Assembly (NCBI GenBank): GCA_017512805.1
Contig: JAFWES010000015.1
Location: forward strand, 30,759-94,758
Direction: 5' to 3'
From: Clostridia bacterium
Lineage (GTDB): Bacteria; Bacillota; Clostridia; Christensenellales; Aristaeellaceae
DNA: 64,000 nt
Both the position numbers and the translations under genes were made by a program. Below, one piece after another: positions 50,848 through 59,632 of the stretch. The notes under the pieces are model-generated. The model had not been told where the DNA came from. It saw nothing but the letters and a program-made list of their open reading frames with translations, and did no database searches. Within the stretch, counting starts at the first letter, position 1, and every line of letters starts with the position of its first letter.

Positions 50848-52686
50848 TTAGGTCTCTTCCGGATCGTCTTCCTTTACCACAAAGCGGTACGCGTCCGTCC
50901 AGGCCGCGCCTGATTCCAGGCACAGCACGGCGTCCGTGTCAAAGGCGCCGTCCTCCACGGCGCAGTCTCCTCTGAGGCAGACCTTTTCCACGCCGCTCCC
51001 GGAAAACGCTCCCTGCCGGAAAATGTTGTTTTCCGCCTCGATTTCATAGATGCCCTGCACGCCCGCGAAAGCCTCCGTCTGGATTTCCGCTCCCGGGGGC
51101 AGGCGGAGCGTTCCCCCTTCCGCCGTTTCCGCCACGGAGAACAGGAAGGTTTCGGAGGAGGCGGATTCCGCCCCGTCCCGCAGGACGGAAAAACAGTACT
51201 CTCCCGGCTCGGAAATCAGCCATGTTCCGTTCTTCTCCTCGGGATAGGCAGTGACCGTCTCCTCCGTCCCCTCCGCCTCGTTCCGGATCGTTCTGTGACT
51301 CAGCAGGGCGCTGACCGGAAAATCCTCTTCTTCATCCGTCAGCCGGATGACCGCCGCGTACCCGGGAAAGAGCAGATCGCTGCTGCTCTGAACCGCCGGC
51401 GCCTTCTCCACTTTGGCCTTCCACTCCTGATAGTCCATGGAATAAAGCGTCAGATCCGCCTCGCTCCAGCTCAGCTGATCGTTATAGATGTAGGTCATCA
51501 CCCCGTACTGATGCCGGACGGAATATCCGGCCTCCACACTGCCGTCCGTATAGCCTTTCATGAACAGATCATAGCCCAGATCGCAGTTCGTCAGATCCGC
51601 CAGATATTGGTGTCCCCTGATGGATACGATATTCCACATGTGGGCGCCGCTGGTTCTTCCCTGAACGCTGATGGCCGTGGCTTCGGCCGTCCCCAGATCG
51701 CACAGGTACTGGAACGCTTTGGCGTATCCCTCGCAGACCACCTTTGTATTCGGCTTTCCGTCAAAAACCCAGATCAGCTGCCAGGGATCGCCGTAGGGAA
51801 CGTCATTCCCCGCCGCGTAATTATAGTCCGTCAGCTGGCAAATCGCATCCCTGTACGCTTCCAGCTTTTCCTCGTCGCTGTTGTCCTGGCTGGCGTCCAG
51901 GATCATCGCCGCGTTTTCCGCCGCCGCCTGTACGCTGGTCCCGTAAAGGGGATCCACCTGATAGGCCGCGCGGGTGATCTCCCCCTCCTCTGACAGGGAA
52001 ACAGCCGCGTAGTCTTCGCTGACGCTCATCCGGACAATGATCTCCCCTTTGACCGTGATGCGGGCGCCGCCGGCCTCGCTGACATAGCTCCTCGTCGCAT
52101 AGCTGATCTTTGTGCCGTGGCCTTCGGATTTATCGTACCAGTACAGTTCATACGCCAGATCGGTGATCAGGCACCGGACCGCGTCCCCGGGATGAAGCTG
52201 CGCCCGGTTCGCCTTCATCGCCTCCAGGGCCGCTTCCTTCGCCTCTTCGGTCATTTTGCCGTCCTCCCCGAGAATGGCGCTGATTTCCAGCTCCTCCGGG
52301 GTAAATGTATTCTGAAAAACATCCCCGTAGGAAACGCTGAACTCCGTACTTTCGCGTTCTCCCGCGGCCACCTCGCTGATCAACCCCCGAAGGGCGTCAT
52401 ACAGTTTCCGGTCTCCTTCGGCCAGGCGCAGTCCGGAGGGCCTCGATACCCGGAGCACCGCGCGGTGAGGCATCGTTTTGCCGATGTAGCCCATGGCCAG
52501 TTCCGCCGGATCCGCCTCCGGCGCGGCGGCCAGGGTTTCTTCCTCCGTTTCCTCCGCCGCCGGCTCCGTGACCTCCAGCTCCCCGGTTCCCGCTGAAGCC
52601 GCCGCCATCGGAAAACGAACCGCCGCCGCCAGGAGCAGGATCATCATGATCCGTCCCAGCGCCGCGGCCATCCTGTTTCTGTTCAT
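50848..52686 (-). CDS. Secreted transglutaminase-like protein
   Basis: A 612-residue exported protein. The signal peptide (LLLAAAVRFPMAAASA) is followed by an acidic low-complexity spacer, a middle domain, and a transglutaminase-like core with the triad Cys in KVVCEGYAKAFQYLC, His in SGAHMWNIV and Asp in YLADLTNCD. The C-terminal part (from about 450) is beta-rich and includes a leucine-rich-repeat-like tail (EVEN-IFRQGAFSGSGVEKVCLRG). Such proteins are cysteine proteases or cross-linkers at the cell surface. ATG follows GAGGTGCATC. There is no cell-wall anchor motif at the end. Confidence 0.88.
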   Translation of the reverse strand: MNRNRMAAALGRIMMILLLAAAVRFPMAAASAGTGELEVTEPAAEETEEETLAAAPEADPAELAMGYIGKTMPHRAVLRVSRPSGLRLAEGDRKLYDALRGLISEVAAGERESTEFSVSYGDVFQNTFTPEELEISAILGEDGKMTEEAKEAALEAMKANRAQLHPGDAVRCLITDLAYELYWYDKSEGHGTKISYATRSYVSEAGGARITVKGEIIVRMSVSEDYAAVSLSEEGEITRAAYQVDPLYGTSVQAAAENAAMILDASQDNSDEEKLEAYRDAICQLTDYNYAAGNDVPYGDPWQLIWVFDGKPNTKVVCEGYAKAFQYLCDLGTAEATAISVQGRTSGAHMWNIVSIRGHQYLADLTNCDLGYDLFMKGYTDGSVEAGYSVRHQYGVMTYIYNDQLSWSEADLTLYSMDYQEWKAKVEKAPAVQSSSDLLFPGYAAVIRLTDEEEDFPVSALLSHRTIRNEAEGTEETVTAYPEEKNGTWLISEPGEYCFSVLRDGAESASSETFLFSVAETAEGGTLRLPPGAEIQTEAFAGVQGIYEIEAENNIFRQGAFSGSGVEKVCLRGDCAVEDGAFDTDAVLCLESGAAWTDAYRFVVKEDDPEET

Positions 52687-52766
52687 GATGCACCTCGTTT
52701 CCGGTCCTGTCCCCTCGTCCCCGGCGGGTCTTTCTTCCCGGGCCGGCCCGTCCCCGTGATAAAACC

Positions 52767-52796
52767 GGGGCGCTGTTCCCTCCGGAGCAGCGCCCC
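52767..52796 (-). terminator. Terminator of the GH3 gene
   Basis: A 9-bp GC stem (GGGGCGCTG with CAGCGCCCC) and a 12-base loop, followed on the minus strand by GGTTTTATC. It lies between the GH3 stop and the transglutaminase-like gene. Confidence 0.75.
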
Positions 52797-52828
52797 CCGT
52801 CTGATAATCGATTCTCCCGTCCCTTCGG

Positions 52829-55441
52829 TTATAGCTGCTCGAAGGTGATGCACTTTCCGGGCACCTGAACGTTGTAGGATTCCTTCGCGTACAGATGGCT
52901 CCGCAGGATCAGCCGCAGGATGTTCCTGGCGTTCCGTTCCAGATGCGCCCGGGTGATTTCCCCCTTCTCCAGGGCTTCCATGATCCGGGTAAAGTCCGCC
53001 TTCTCGCCGGGCTCCACCAGGTCGTTCTGCGCCAGGACGCACATCGCCGCGTCAGCCTTGGGATACTTCAGCTCCGCCAGGGCGGACAGCTGCCTGCTCA
53101 GATCGCTGGTGGTCAGCCAGTCGGTCATCACCATGCCCTGGAACCCCCATTCATCCCGCAGCAGGCAGGTCACGGAGTCCGCGTTGTTGGCGGAATGGAC
53201 CCCATTCACCAGGTTATAGGAGGTCATAATGGACATGGGCTGGGATTCTTCCACCGTGATGCGGAAGTTCCGGCTGTAAATCTCCCGGATGGCCCGCTCG
53301 GAAACGTGCCCGTTGGTGAACATCCGGTTGTCCTCCTGGTTGTTGCACAGATAGTGCTTGATGGTGGTGCCGTATCCCGGATGCTTCTGAACGCCCTTCG
53401 TGTCCGCCGCGGCGCATTTGCCCGACAGCAGCGGATCCTCGGAATAGTATTCAAAGTTCCGCCCGCACAGGGGATTCCGGTGAATATTCATGCCCGGCGC
53501 CAGCCACAGCGTCGCGCCGAAGGCTTCCATTTCGCCGCCCACCAGGTCTCCCATCTCCTCGATGAGTCCCAGATCCCAGGAGGAGGCCAGGGTCATGGCG
53601 ATCGGAATCGCCGTCAGATACTGATAGTGCCGGATGCCTTCCGCGTTCCGGTCCCCGCCGTAGGTCATGCCGCCCAGGCCGATGGCCCGGCCATCCGCCA
53701 GCTCGATAAATTCGGGCGTCAGCCGCAGCCCCGCGGGGCCGTCGCATAGCTCCATCTGCTTCAGCCCGTATTTCTCTGCCAGCTTGCCGGTGGTTTCTCC
53801 CGCCGCCCCGGGCAGGCCCTTGGAAGCTGCGCCGATCACATTGCCGAAGCCTTCGTTATCTACGGAGTTGCCCACCATCAGGTAGCTGATCTCCGTGTCC
53901 GACAGCTGGGCAATAAAATCGTCCAGGCTGGCTTTCCCCGCCGCCACGTCGGCAAAGGGGATGCATCCTTCCTTTCTGGCCAGAGGAGCCGGCAGCTCCG
54001 CATAGACCGCTTCCCTGGTTTCGATGGCCGCGGGATCCAGCGTCAGCTTCGGGGCCGCCGCGATTTCCGCCGCCTCGTTCGGGGCGCTGCAGCATTTTCC
54101 CGCAGGCTGGATTTCTTCCACCGCGCCCGTGGGATCATTGAACAGATGCTTCACCTTTTCCACGATCACCCGCTCCGGCAGGTTCACCACCGCGGCCACA
54201 TGGGTGTTCCGGGAGCTGTTGCCCACCCGGATAATATAGTCTCCGTCCGGCAGGGCCCAGGCGCCGTGATTCACGCAGAAGCTGGCCAGGGACGAGGCCA
54301 AGATCCGGATGGTCAGGGTCTGCTCCTCACCGGGTTTGAGTTCCCGGGTCTTGGCGAAGCCGCGCAGCTCCTGATAGGGCTTCACCGGCCCCTTGGCCGG
54401 AGCGGACACGTAGACCTGCACGGTCTCCTTGCCGGCGTATTCGCTGCCGGTGTTTTTCACCTTGACGCTGACCAGGATCGCGCCGCCTTCCACGGCCACC
54501 TTCTCCGTCTCCAGGGCGAAGTCCGTATAGCTCCGTCCAAAACCGAATTCGTAAGCGGGTTTAATATTGAAGGTATCGAAGTACCGGTATCCGACGAAGA
54601 TGCCCTCGGCATAGTATTCATCGCTCAGATCTCCGTTGTTGCCCCCGAAGGTGGAGGAACAGGGATAATCCTGATAGTTTTCCGCCCAGGTATCCGTCAC
54701 CTTGCCGCTGGGAATCGCTTTCCCAATCAGCAGATCCGCCACTGTCAGGCCGGTGATGTTCCCCATCTGGCCGGAAAGCACCACCGCGTTGATGCCCTGA
54801 ATCTCCCGCAGGGGTTTGGTGTCGATCACGCCGCCCACGTTCAGCAGCACGATCAGCTTCGGATAACGCTCCGCCAGGAAACGCAGGGCCCGGATTTCCG
54901 CCTCCGACAGCTCATAGTCCCCGGGTTCATCCTTCCGGTCCTTGCCCTCGCCGCTGTTCCGGGCCAGTACATAGACCGCCGTATCGGTCCCGGAGGCCTT
55001 CACATCCTCCTCCGTGATCTCCGTCAGGGCTTTGGGCGTCATGGGATTGAGCATCATCATCATCCGGGCGGCTTCCGGGGGCTGCCCGGCGGCAACCGCC
55101 GCGTCAATCACAGCTTTCTCGTAGGCTTCCTGCTCCGCCCTGGCCGCCTGCTCCTGCCGGTCGATCCAGGCTTTGGTGGTAACGGTGAAGCCCTCCCGGC
55201 TCAGGCCTTCCTCGATGTTCACGGTTTCCCGGACATACACGTCCCCGGATCCTGTCCCGCCCTTGACGGTGGCCCGGGCTCCGTTGCCGTACAGCGCAAT
55301 CTTTCCCTTCGCCTTCAGGGGAAGAGTGCCGTCATTCTCCAGCAGCACCATGCAATCGCCCGCGATGGCCCGGACTCGGGCCTGGTTGCGAATCTCCCGC
55401 TGGGTCATTTCAGGGCTCGTGGGGGCTAAAAACGCGCTCAT
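52829..55441 (-). CDS. GH3 beta-glucosidase with reversed domain order
   Basis: An 870-residue cytoplasmic enzyme. The usual C-terminal alpha/beta sandwich comes first (MVLLENDGTLPLKAKGKIALYG near residue 35, then YFDTFNIKPAYEFGFGRSYTDF), followed by the fibronectin-III-like domain. The TIM-barrel that normally leads is last, with HRNPLCGRNFEYYSEDPLLSG and the nucleophile aspartate in GMVMTDWLT at about residue 770. This reversed arrangement is known from Butyrivibrio and Ruminococcus beta-glucosidases. ATG at 55441 follows AGGAGG. It probably cleaves cello-oligosaccharides or aryl-glucosides, complementing the GH94 route. Confidence 0.95.
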   Translation of the reverse strand: MSAFLAPTSPEMTQREIRNQARVRAIAGDCMVLLENDGTLPLKAKGKIALYGNGARATVKGGTGSGDVYVRETVNIEEGLSREGFTVTTKAWIDRQEQAARAEQEAYEKAVIDAAVAAGQPPEAARMMMMLNPMTPKALTEITEEDVKASGTDTAVYVLARNSGEGKDRKDEPGDYELSEAEIRALRFLAERYPKLIVLLNVGGVIDTKPLREIQGINAVVLSGQMGNITGLTVADLLIGKAIPSGKVTDTWAENYQDYPCSSTFGGNNGDLSDEYYAEGIFVGYRYFDTFNIKPAYEFGFGRSYTDFALETEKVAVEGGAILVSVKVKNTGSEYAGKETVQVYVSAPAKGPVKPYQELRGFAKTRELKPGEEQTLTIRILASSLASFCVNHGAWALPDGDYIIRVGNSSRNTHVAAVVNLPERVIVEKVKHLFNDPTGAVEEIQPAGKCCSAPNEAAEIAAAPKLTLDPAAIETREAVYAELPAPLARKEGCIPFADVAAGKASLDDFIAQLSDTEISYLMVGNSVDNEGFGNVIGAASKGLPGAAGETTGKLAEKYGLKQMELCDGPAGLRLTPEFIELADGRAIGLGGMTYGGDRNAEGIRHYQYLTAIPIAMTLASSWDLGLIEEMGDLVGGEMEAFGATLWLAPGMNIHRNPLCGRNFEYYSEDPLLSGKCAAADTKGVQKHPGYGTTIKHYLCNNQEDNRMFTNGHVSERAIREIYSRNFRITVEESQPMSIMTSYNLVNGVHSANNADSVTCLLRDEWGFQGMVMTDWLTTSDLSRQLSALAELKYPKADAAMCVLAQNDLVEPGEKADFTRIMEALEKGEITRAHLERNARNILRLILRSHLYAKESYNVQVPGKCITFEQL

Positions 55442-55579
55442 TCTGTTTTCCTCCTGTTCTGTTTTCCCCGTAGGGAATGGGGCTGTTATGATTGTACCGA
55501 AAAAACACCGTTTTAGCAATCTCTTTTTTCCCTTCGGGATGGAGTTCCATCCGGTCCGCGGTCTCCCGCAGCCTCCCTT

Positions 55580-56017
55580 TCACGTGGACAGGAGGAGCGC
55601 CTCCTTCTTGTATCCGCACCGCCGATATACCGCGGCCTCCCGGCGGCTCCCCGCCGGGACGCAGGCATAAAGCGCCTCCGGATACAGCCCCGGCAGCGCC
55701 CGAAGGAACGCGGATCCGGGATCCGCTTCCCGGTAAAGCGGCAGCACATACAGCTCCTCCAGGCGCACATAGGTTTGTCCGGCGGCCGTATCGTATCCGA
55801 AGGAGACGATGGCATATCCCAGAACCGACAGGGCGTCCGTCATCAGCCAGCCCTGGATATAGGGATAATCCCCGACGCATCTCTCGATGGTCCGCCACAG
55901 CAGATCGTCCGCGTATTTTCCCGCCCCCAGCTGTCTGTCATAGAATTCCTGCATCATCGGGAACACGCTCATGGCGTCCCCGTACTCCATGGGGCGAAAG
56001 GTTACCTCTGTGTTCAT
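55580..56017 (-). CDS. GNAT family N-acetyltransferase
   Basis: A 145-residue acetyltransferase. The start reads VTFRPMEYGDAMSVFPMMQEFYDRQL, and YVRLEELYVLPLYREADPGSAFLRAL is the acetyl-CoA region in which the usual R-G-x-G-x-G/A is degenerate (READPGSA). AVYRRCGYKKE ends the domain. The weak pyrophosphate loop could mean altered cofactor binding. The start is set at 56017, after GGGGAG. Neighbours (MalY/PatB lyase before, GH3 after) give no hint of substrate. Confidence 0.8.
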   Translation of the reverse strand: MNTEVTFRPMEYGDAMSVFPMMQEFYDRQLGAGKYADDLLWRTIERCVGDYPYIQGWLMTDALSVLGYAIVSFGYDTAAGQTYVRLEELYVLPLYREADPGSAFLRALPGLYPEALYACVPAGSRREAAVYRRCGYKKEALLLST

Positions 56018-56063
56018 TCCGGAGCTTGCTCCCCTCATTTTCCCGTGCGCGTCCCCCGGCGCC

Positions 56064-57257
56064 TCACTCAAATACCCGGGCCTTCAGCCTTTCCATGGCC
56101 TCCTCCAGCCGCTGCCTGGGCAGGGCCAGGTTCATCCGGATGGAATCCGGCCAGTAGAAAGCCTCCCCATCCTGCCAGATGACCCCGGCTTCCACGCCCC
56201 GCAGCTGCAGCTCCCGAATGCCGATCCCTTTTTTCCGGCAGTATTTTCCACAGTCCAGGAAGATCATGTAGGTTCCATGAGGCCGCATGACCTCCACCCC
56301 CGGAAAATGCTCCCCGATGAACCCGCAGGCATAATCCGCGTTCCCCGCCAGCACGGTGATCAGCTCCTCCAGCCATTCCCCGCCCCGGGTGTAGGCGCCG
56401 ATCAGCCCCGCCATGGACAGCACGTTCTGACTGTTGTAATGGGTGGACGCGCCTTCCCTGCGCAGCCGGTCCCGCAGCCGGGGCTGATACACCACGTGAT
56501 AGGATCCGATCAGCCCCGCCAGGGAAAAGGTCTTGCTGGGCGCGTACAGGGCGATGGTGCGGTTTTTCGCGTCCTCCGAGACGCTCTGCGTGGGAATATG
56601 CCGGTATCCCGGCATGATCAGGTCCGACCAGATCTCATCGGAAATCACCAGGCAGTCGTTCCTGGCATAAATCTCCATCGCCCGGAGGATCTCCTCCCGC
56701 TCCCATACCCGGCCCGTGGGATTGTGGGGGGAACAGAAGATGGCCAGATGAATCCGGTTTTCCTTCAGCTTCCGGTCCATGTCCTCATAATCCATCCGCC
56801 ATACGCCCGCTTCATCCCGCTTCAGTGCGCTGTGCACGGCCTTCCGTCCCATGTCCTCCAGCACGTGGGTAAACCCCACATAGGTGGGCGCATGAAGCAG
56901 GATCCGGTCCCCTGGGGATGTCAGGGCCCGCAGGGCGGACGCCACGCCCCCCAGCACCCCGTTTTCGTATCCGATGCATTCCTCCGTTAAATCCTCGGTT
57001 CCCTTGCGGGTCCTGTGCCAGTCGATAATGGCCCGGTAATAGGCCTCGGATTGGGCAAAATAGCCGAAGTTCGGAAAGCTGAGCCTCTCCCGGATCGCTT
57101 CCGTCACGCAGGGAGCCGTGGGAAAGCTCATGTCTGCCACCCACATGGGGATGGGATCCACACCCTCCCGGCAGGCCGCGCCTTCAAAGGGGATCTGTTC
57201 CTCGGCGATCAGATCATGGCCCTTCCGCTTCATCACCGTCGTAAAATCGTACCGCAT
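56064..57257 (-). CDS. MalY/PatB-type pyridoxal phosphate C-S lyase
   Basis: A 397-residue fold-type I aminotransferase-like enzyme. PIPMWVADMSFPT near residue 36 is typical for MalY/PatB, CSPHNPTGRVW and VISDEIWSDL are cofactor-binding blocks, and the PLP lysine is K242 in APSKTFSLAG. PatB-type enzymes cleave cystathionine or cysteine S-conjugates to homocysteine, pyruvate and ammonia. It lies directly after luxS (17 bases), which fits joint work in the methionine/S-adenosylhomocysteine cycle. ATG at 57257 follows GAGAGGAG. Confidence 0.93.
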   Translation of the reverse strand: MRYDFTTVMKRKGHDLIAEEQIPFEGAACREGVDPIPMWVADMSFPTAPCVTEAIRERLSFPNFGYFAQSEAYYRAIIDWHRTRKGTEDLTEECIGYENGVLGGVASALRALTSPGDRILLHAPTYVGFTHVLEDMGRKAVHSALKRDEAGVWRMDYEDMDRKLKENRIHLAIFCSPHNPTGRVWEREEILRAMEIYARNDCLVISDEIWSDLIMPGYRHIPTQSVSEDAKNRTIALYAPSKTFSLAGLIGSYHVVYQPRLRDRLRREGASTHYNSQNVLSMAGLIGAYTRGGEWLEELITVLAGNADYACGFIGEHFPGVEVMRPHGTYMIFLDCGKYCRKKGIGIRELQLRGVEAGVIWQDGEAFYWPDSIRMNLALPRQRLEEAMERLKARVFE

Positions 57258-57274
57258 CTTCTTTTTTACTCCTC

Positions 57275-57751
57275 TCAGGGGTAGACGAAAATATCCTCAT
57301 TCTCCGCGTTGGCCGCGAGATAATCAGCGTACTCCTTCGCGAACCATTTTGCCATGCCCAGATTGTGCATCAGGTAATGCCCGCAGTTTTCGGCCGCCGC
57401 ACCCGGCACCTCCTCCCAGCCCGCCACGGACTGAAACGCGCTGAGCAGCATCGGATAAATCTCCCGCGGCGCGCGGTTACCCTTCAGGATCAGATAAAAC
57501 CCGGTCAGGCAGCCCATTGGCCCCCAGTAGATCACCTCATCCTTCCATTCCGGGTCATTGCGCAGGTAGGTCGCGATGATATGCTCCAGCGAATGCATGG
57601 CTCCCGCGTCAACGACCGGCTCCCGGTTGGGTCTTTTGAGCCGGATATCGTATGTGGTCACATAGCTACCGCCCACCCGGTCCACCCGGCTGATATATAT
57701 ACCGGGCACCATGTGCATGTGGTTCACCGAAAAGCTCGGAATCATTTCCAT
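57275..57751 (-). CDS. luxS: S-ribosylhomocysteine lyase
   Basis: A 158-residue LuxS. Metal ligands H53 and H57 lie in HSLEH, the third ligand C123 in ENCGHY, and the catalytic residues C81 (GPMGCLTGFY) and E56 are present. The enzyme splits S-ribosylhomocysteine into homocysteine and the AI-2 precursor DPD. The length is normal for the family. The C-S lyase gene follows in the same direction, so homocysteine supply and recycling are grouped. No pfs gene is in the window. Confidence 0.97.
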   Translation of the reverse strand: MEMIPSFSVNHMHMVPGIYISRVDRVGGSYVTTYDIRLKRPNREPVVDAGAMHSLEHIIATYLRNDPEWKDEVIYWGPMGCLTGFYLILKGNRAPREIYPMLLSAFQSVAGWEEVPGAAAENCGHYLMHNLGMAKWFAKEYADYLAANAENEDIFVYP

Positions 57752-57825
57752 TGATTATTTCCTCCATTTCTCATCGACCGATGTGTCATGAAACAGAACG
57801 CTCAGCCTTCTTTCCTCTCCCGTCA

Positions 57826-58821
57826 TCAGTCCCTGTCCGTTCTGTCCTCCCCCGCCGGCGGAAGATCCCGCATCGCGGGAAAACCGTAAGCCCCCTCCGC
57901 ATTGCGCACGGCGCGAAGGATGGCCTCGCTGACCGCCTCCGCCGCCAGAATGCCGACCAGATCCTGGTCCGCTTCCACCTCTCCCACGGAAGCGGCATAG
58001 ATGTTGTCCCCGTCCGCGGAGGTATGCACGGGGCGGATGGCCCTGGCGTATCCGTCGTGCCCCATGCCGGCGATCTTGCACAGCTGGGCCTTGTCAAAGC
58101 GGGCGTTGGTCAGCACGACGCCCAGCGTTGTATTCCCGGTAAACTTATTCTCCACCGGAGCATAGCTCCGCCGCATGTACTCGGAGGAGCTGCATAAGCC
58201 TGTTTTCTTCTCATTGAGCATACCGGCCGCCTGCGCCCCGGTTTTCCAGTCGTATACGTCCCCCAGGGCGTTCACCGCCGTCACGGCTCCGACCTTCAGC
58301 TCCCCGATTTGCACGGCATAGCTGCCGATACCGGATTTCATGCACCGATCCATCCCGGCGCATTTCCCCACCGTGGCGCCGCAGCCCGCGCCATAGTTCC
58401 CGTCCCGATAATTGGGCGCTTCCATCGCCCGCCGGACCGCTTCATATCCCATCTTCTCGTCCGGGCGGACGGACGCGTCCCCCACGGACAGGTCATACAG
58501 ATCCGCCTGGGCCACCAGCGGCACGATGGCGAAGCCGGTATCATACCCGATACCCCTTTCCTCCAGATACCGCATGACGCCGCCAGCCGCTCCCAATCCG
58601 TAGGCGCTGCCCCCGGCCAGCACAATCGCGTGAATCTGCCGGGCCGCCATCAGGGGGTTGAGCAGCTGGCTTTCCCGGCTGGCGGGACCGCCTCCCCGCA
58701 CATCCAGCCCGGCGGCCATACCCGCCGGGGAGACAAATACCGTGCATCCCGTCCCCGCCTCGGCGTTTTCGGCCTGCCCGATGAACACGGATCCAACCTC
58801 CGTTATGGGAATCTCTCGCAT
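57826..58821 (-). CDS. P1 family peptidase (DmpA-like Ntn hydrolase)
   Basis: A 331-residue member of peptidase family S58/P1. VLAGGSAYGLGAAGGVMRYLEERGIGYD and YGAGCGATVGK are family blocks, and NTTLGVVLTNA contains the Gly-Asn-Thr processing site where the chain cuts itself to expose the nucleophile Thr. Members are aminopeptidases acting on beta-peptides or D-amino acid amides. It lies 74 bases before luxS in the same direction. A 54-base tandem repeat lies upstream in place of an obvious promoter. Confidence 0.92.
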   Translation of the reverse strand: MREIPITEVGSVFIGQAENAEAGTGCTVFVSPAGMAAGLDVRGGGPASRESQLLNPLMAARQIHAIVLAGGSAYGLGAAGGVMRYLEERGIGYDTGFAIVPLVAQADLYDLSVGDASVRPDEKMGYEAVRRAMEAPNYRDGNYGAGCGATVGKCAGMDRCMKSGIGSYAVQIGELKVGAVTAVNALGDVYDWKTGAQAAGMLNEKKTGLCSSSEYMRRSYAPVENKFTGNTTLGVVLTNARFDKAQLCKIAGMGHDGYARAIRPVHTSADGDNIYAASVGEVEADQDLVGILAAEAVSEAILRAVRNAEGAYGFPAMRDLPPAGEDRTDRD

Positions 58822-58850
58822 CCTGCCGTCTCCTCGCTTCGTATCGTTCC

Positions 58851-59035
58851 AGGCCGGTTTCCTTCCGTCATCTTGCCATTCGCCACGGCTCTTTCCCTGC
58901 TTTTTGCCGGTTTCCTTCCGTCATCATCCGGACGTTCGCCGCGGCTCTTTCCCTGCTCCTGTGCCGTTTTTCTTCCGTCATCCGGACGTTCGCCACGGCT
59001 CTTTCCCTGCTCCTGCGCCGTTTTTCTTCCGTGCT
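58851..59035. repeat. Tandem repeat, about 54-57 bases, three and a half copies
   Basis: Landmark CGGCTCTTTCCCTGC recurs at 58886, 58942 and 58996, with TTTCCTTCCGTCATC or TTTTTCTTCCGTCATC between. The last two units are 54 bases long and differ at only a few positions; the first is 56 and the leading copy is partial. On the minus strand the frame stays open and would encode an 18-residue repeat rich in Gly, Arg and Lys. No ribosome site supports translation. It occupies the gap 58822-59100 upstream of the P1 peptidase. Confidence 0.85.
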
Positions 59036-59236
59036 GCGGGGCCTTCCCATCCCTGTCGTTTTCCTTCCGGGCCCTCCATAAACCGCTTCTCAGTCTACCA
59101 CAGAAACCCTCCGCTTTCAACGCCCGGTTTTTTCTGTGACCAGTGCAGCTTTGATCCAAAGGAATACGGACAATGCTTATAAATCCAAGGGTTTCAGCAC
59201 CCTGGTCATCTCTTTTCCCTGGTCTGATAGCGAACA

Positions 59237-59268
59237 AAAGAGACGGCTCTTTTCAAGGCCGTCTCTTT
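59237..59268 (-). terminator. Terminator of the small cysteine protein gene
   Basis: Stem AAAGAGACGGC with GCCGTCTCTTT, 10-base loop, TTTTGTT after it on the minus strand, 18 bases beyond the stop at 59286. Confidence 0.8.
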
Positions 59269-59285
59269 CGTTCCCCGTCTTCTTC

Positions 59286-59480
59286 TTAAAACAATTTGCT
59301 TCTGTAGAAAATCTCTCCGCAATCAGGGCATTTGAGCTGAACATCTCTGTAGTAGACAACGCCTTTAATGATCCAGCGCTTGATGACGACCCCGGTGGGC
59401 TTCGCGTGTTTGCAGCCGCCATAGCAGCTGCCGCCGGTCACGCGCACCATATCGTTCAGAATAAGATCTTTCACGTTCAT
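59286..59480 (-). CDS. Small cysteine-rich protein with GG motif
   Basis: A 64-residue protein without recognised family. Residues 1-17 (NVKDLILNDMVRVTGG) look like a short leader with a double glycine, followed by SCYGGCKHAKP, a basic/hydrophobic middle (VVIKRWIIKGVVYYRDV) and LKCPDCGEIFYRS. The two pairs, C-x3-C and C-x2-C, could bind zinc. The GG could be coincidence or a bacteriocin-type cleavage site. A GGAG lies rather far (16 bases) upstream. A good terminator directly after the stop argues for a real gene. Confidence 0.55.
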   Translation of the reverse strand: MNVKDLILNDMVRVTGGSCYGGCKHAKPTGVVIKRWIIKGVVYYRDVQLKCPDCGEIFYRSKLF

Positions 59481-59632
59481 CACTTTCGCGGTGTAACTCC
59501 TTTTATTCCTCCTCTTTCTGCCCCTTTCCGGGTGCCTTTCTCTCTCGTTGTGTTGCTCTTTACACCTGTATATTCGGGGGAAGGAAAAAGGGTGGATGCA
59601 ATCAGATCAAAACAATAATTTCACAAAGTTTT

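Noticed and set aside
55575-55595. TTTCACGTG resembling part of a ParB parS site
   Set aside because: Only nine of sixteen parS positions match and it lies inside the GNAT gene end; no other copy found.
58803-59237. Minus-strand 144-codon frame across the 54-base repeats as a repeat protein
   Set aside because: No ribosome site, it passes near a terminator, and the composition is basic low complexity; a non-coding tandem repeat is more likely.
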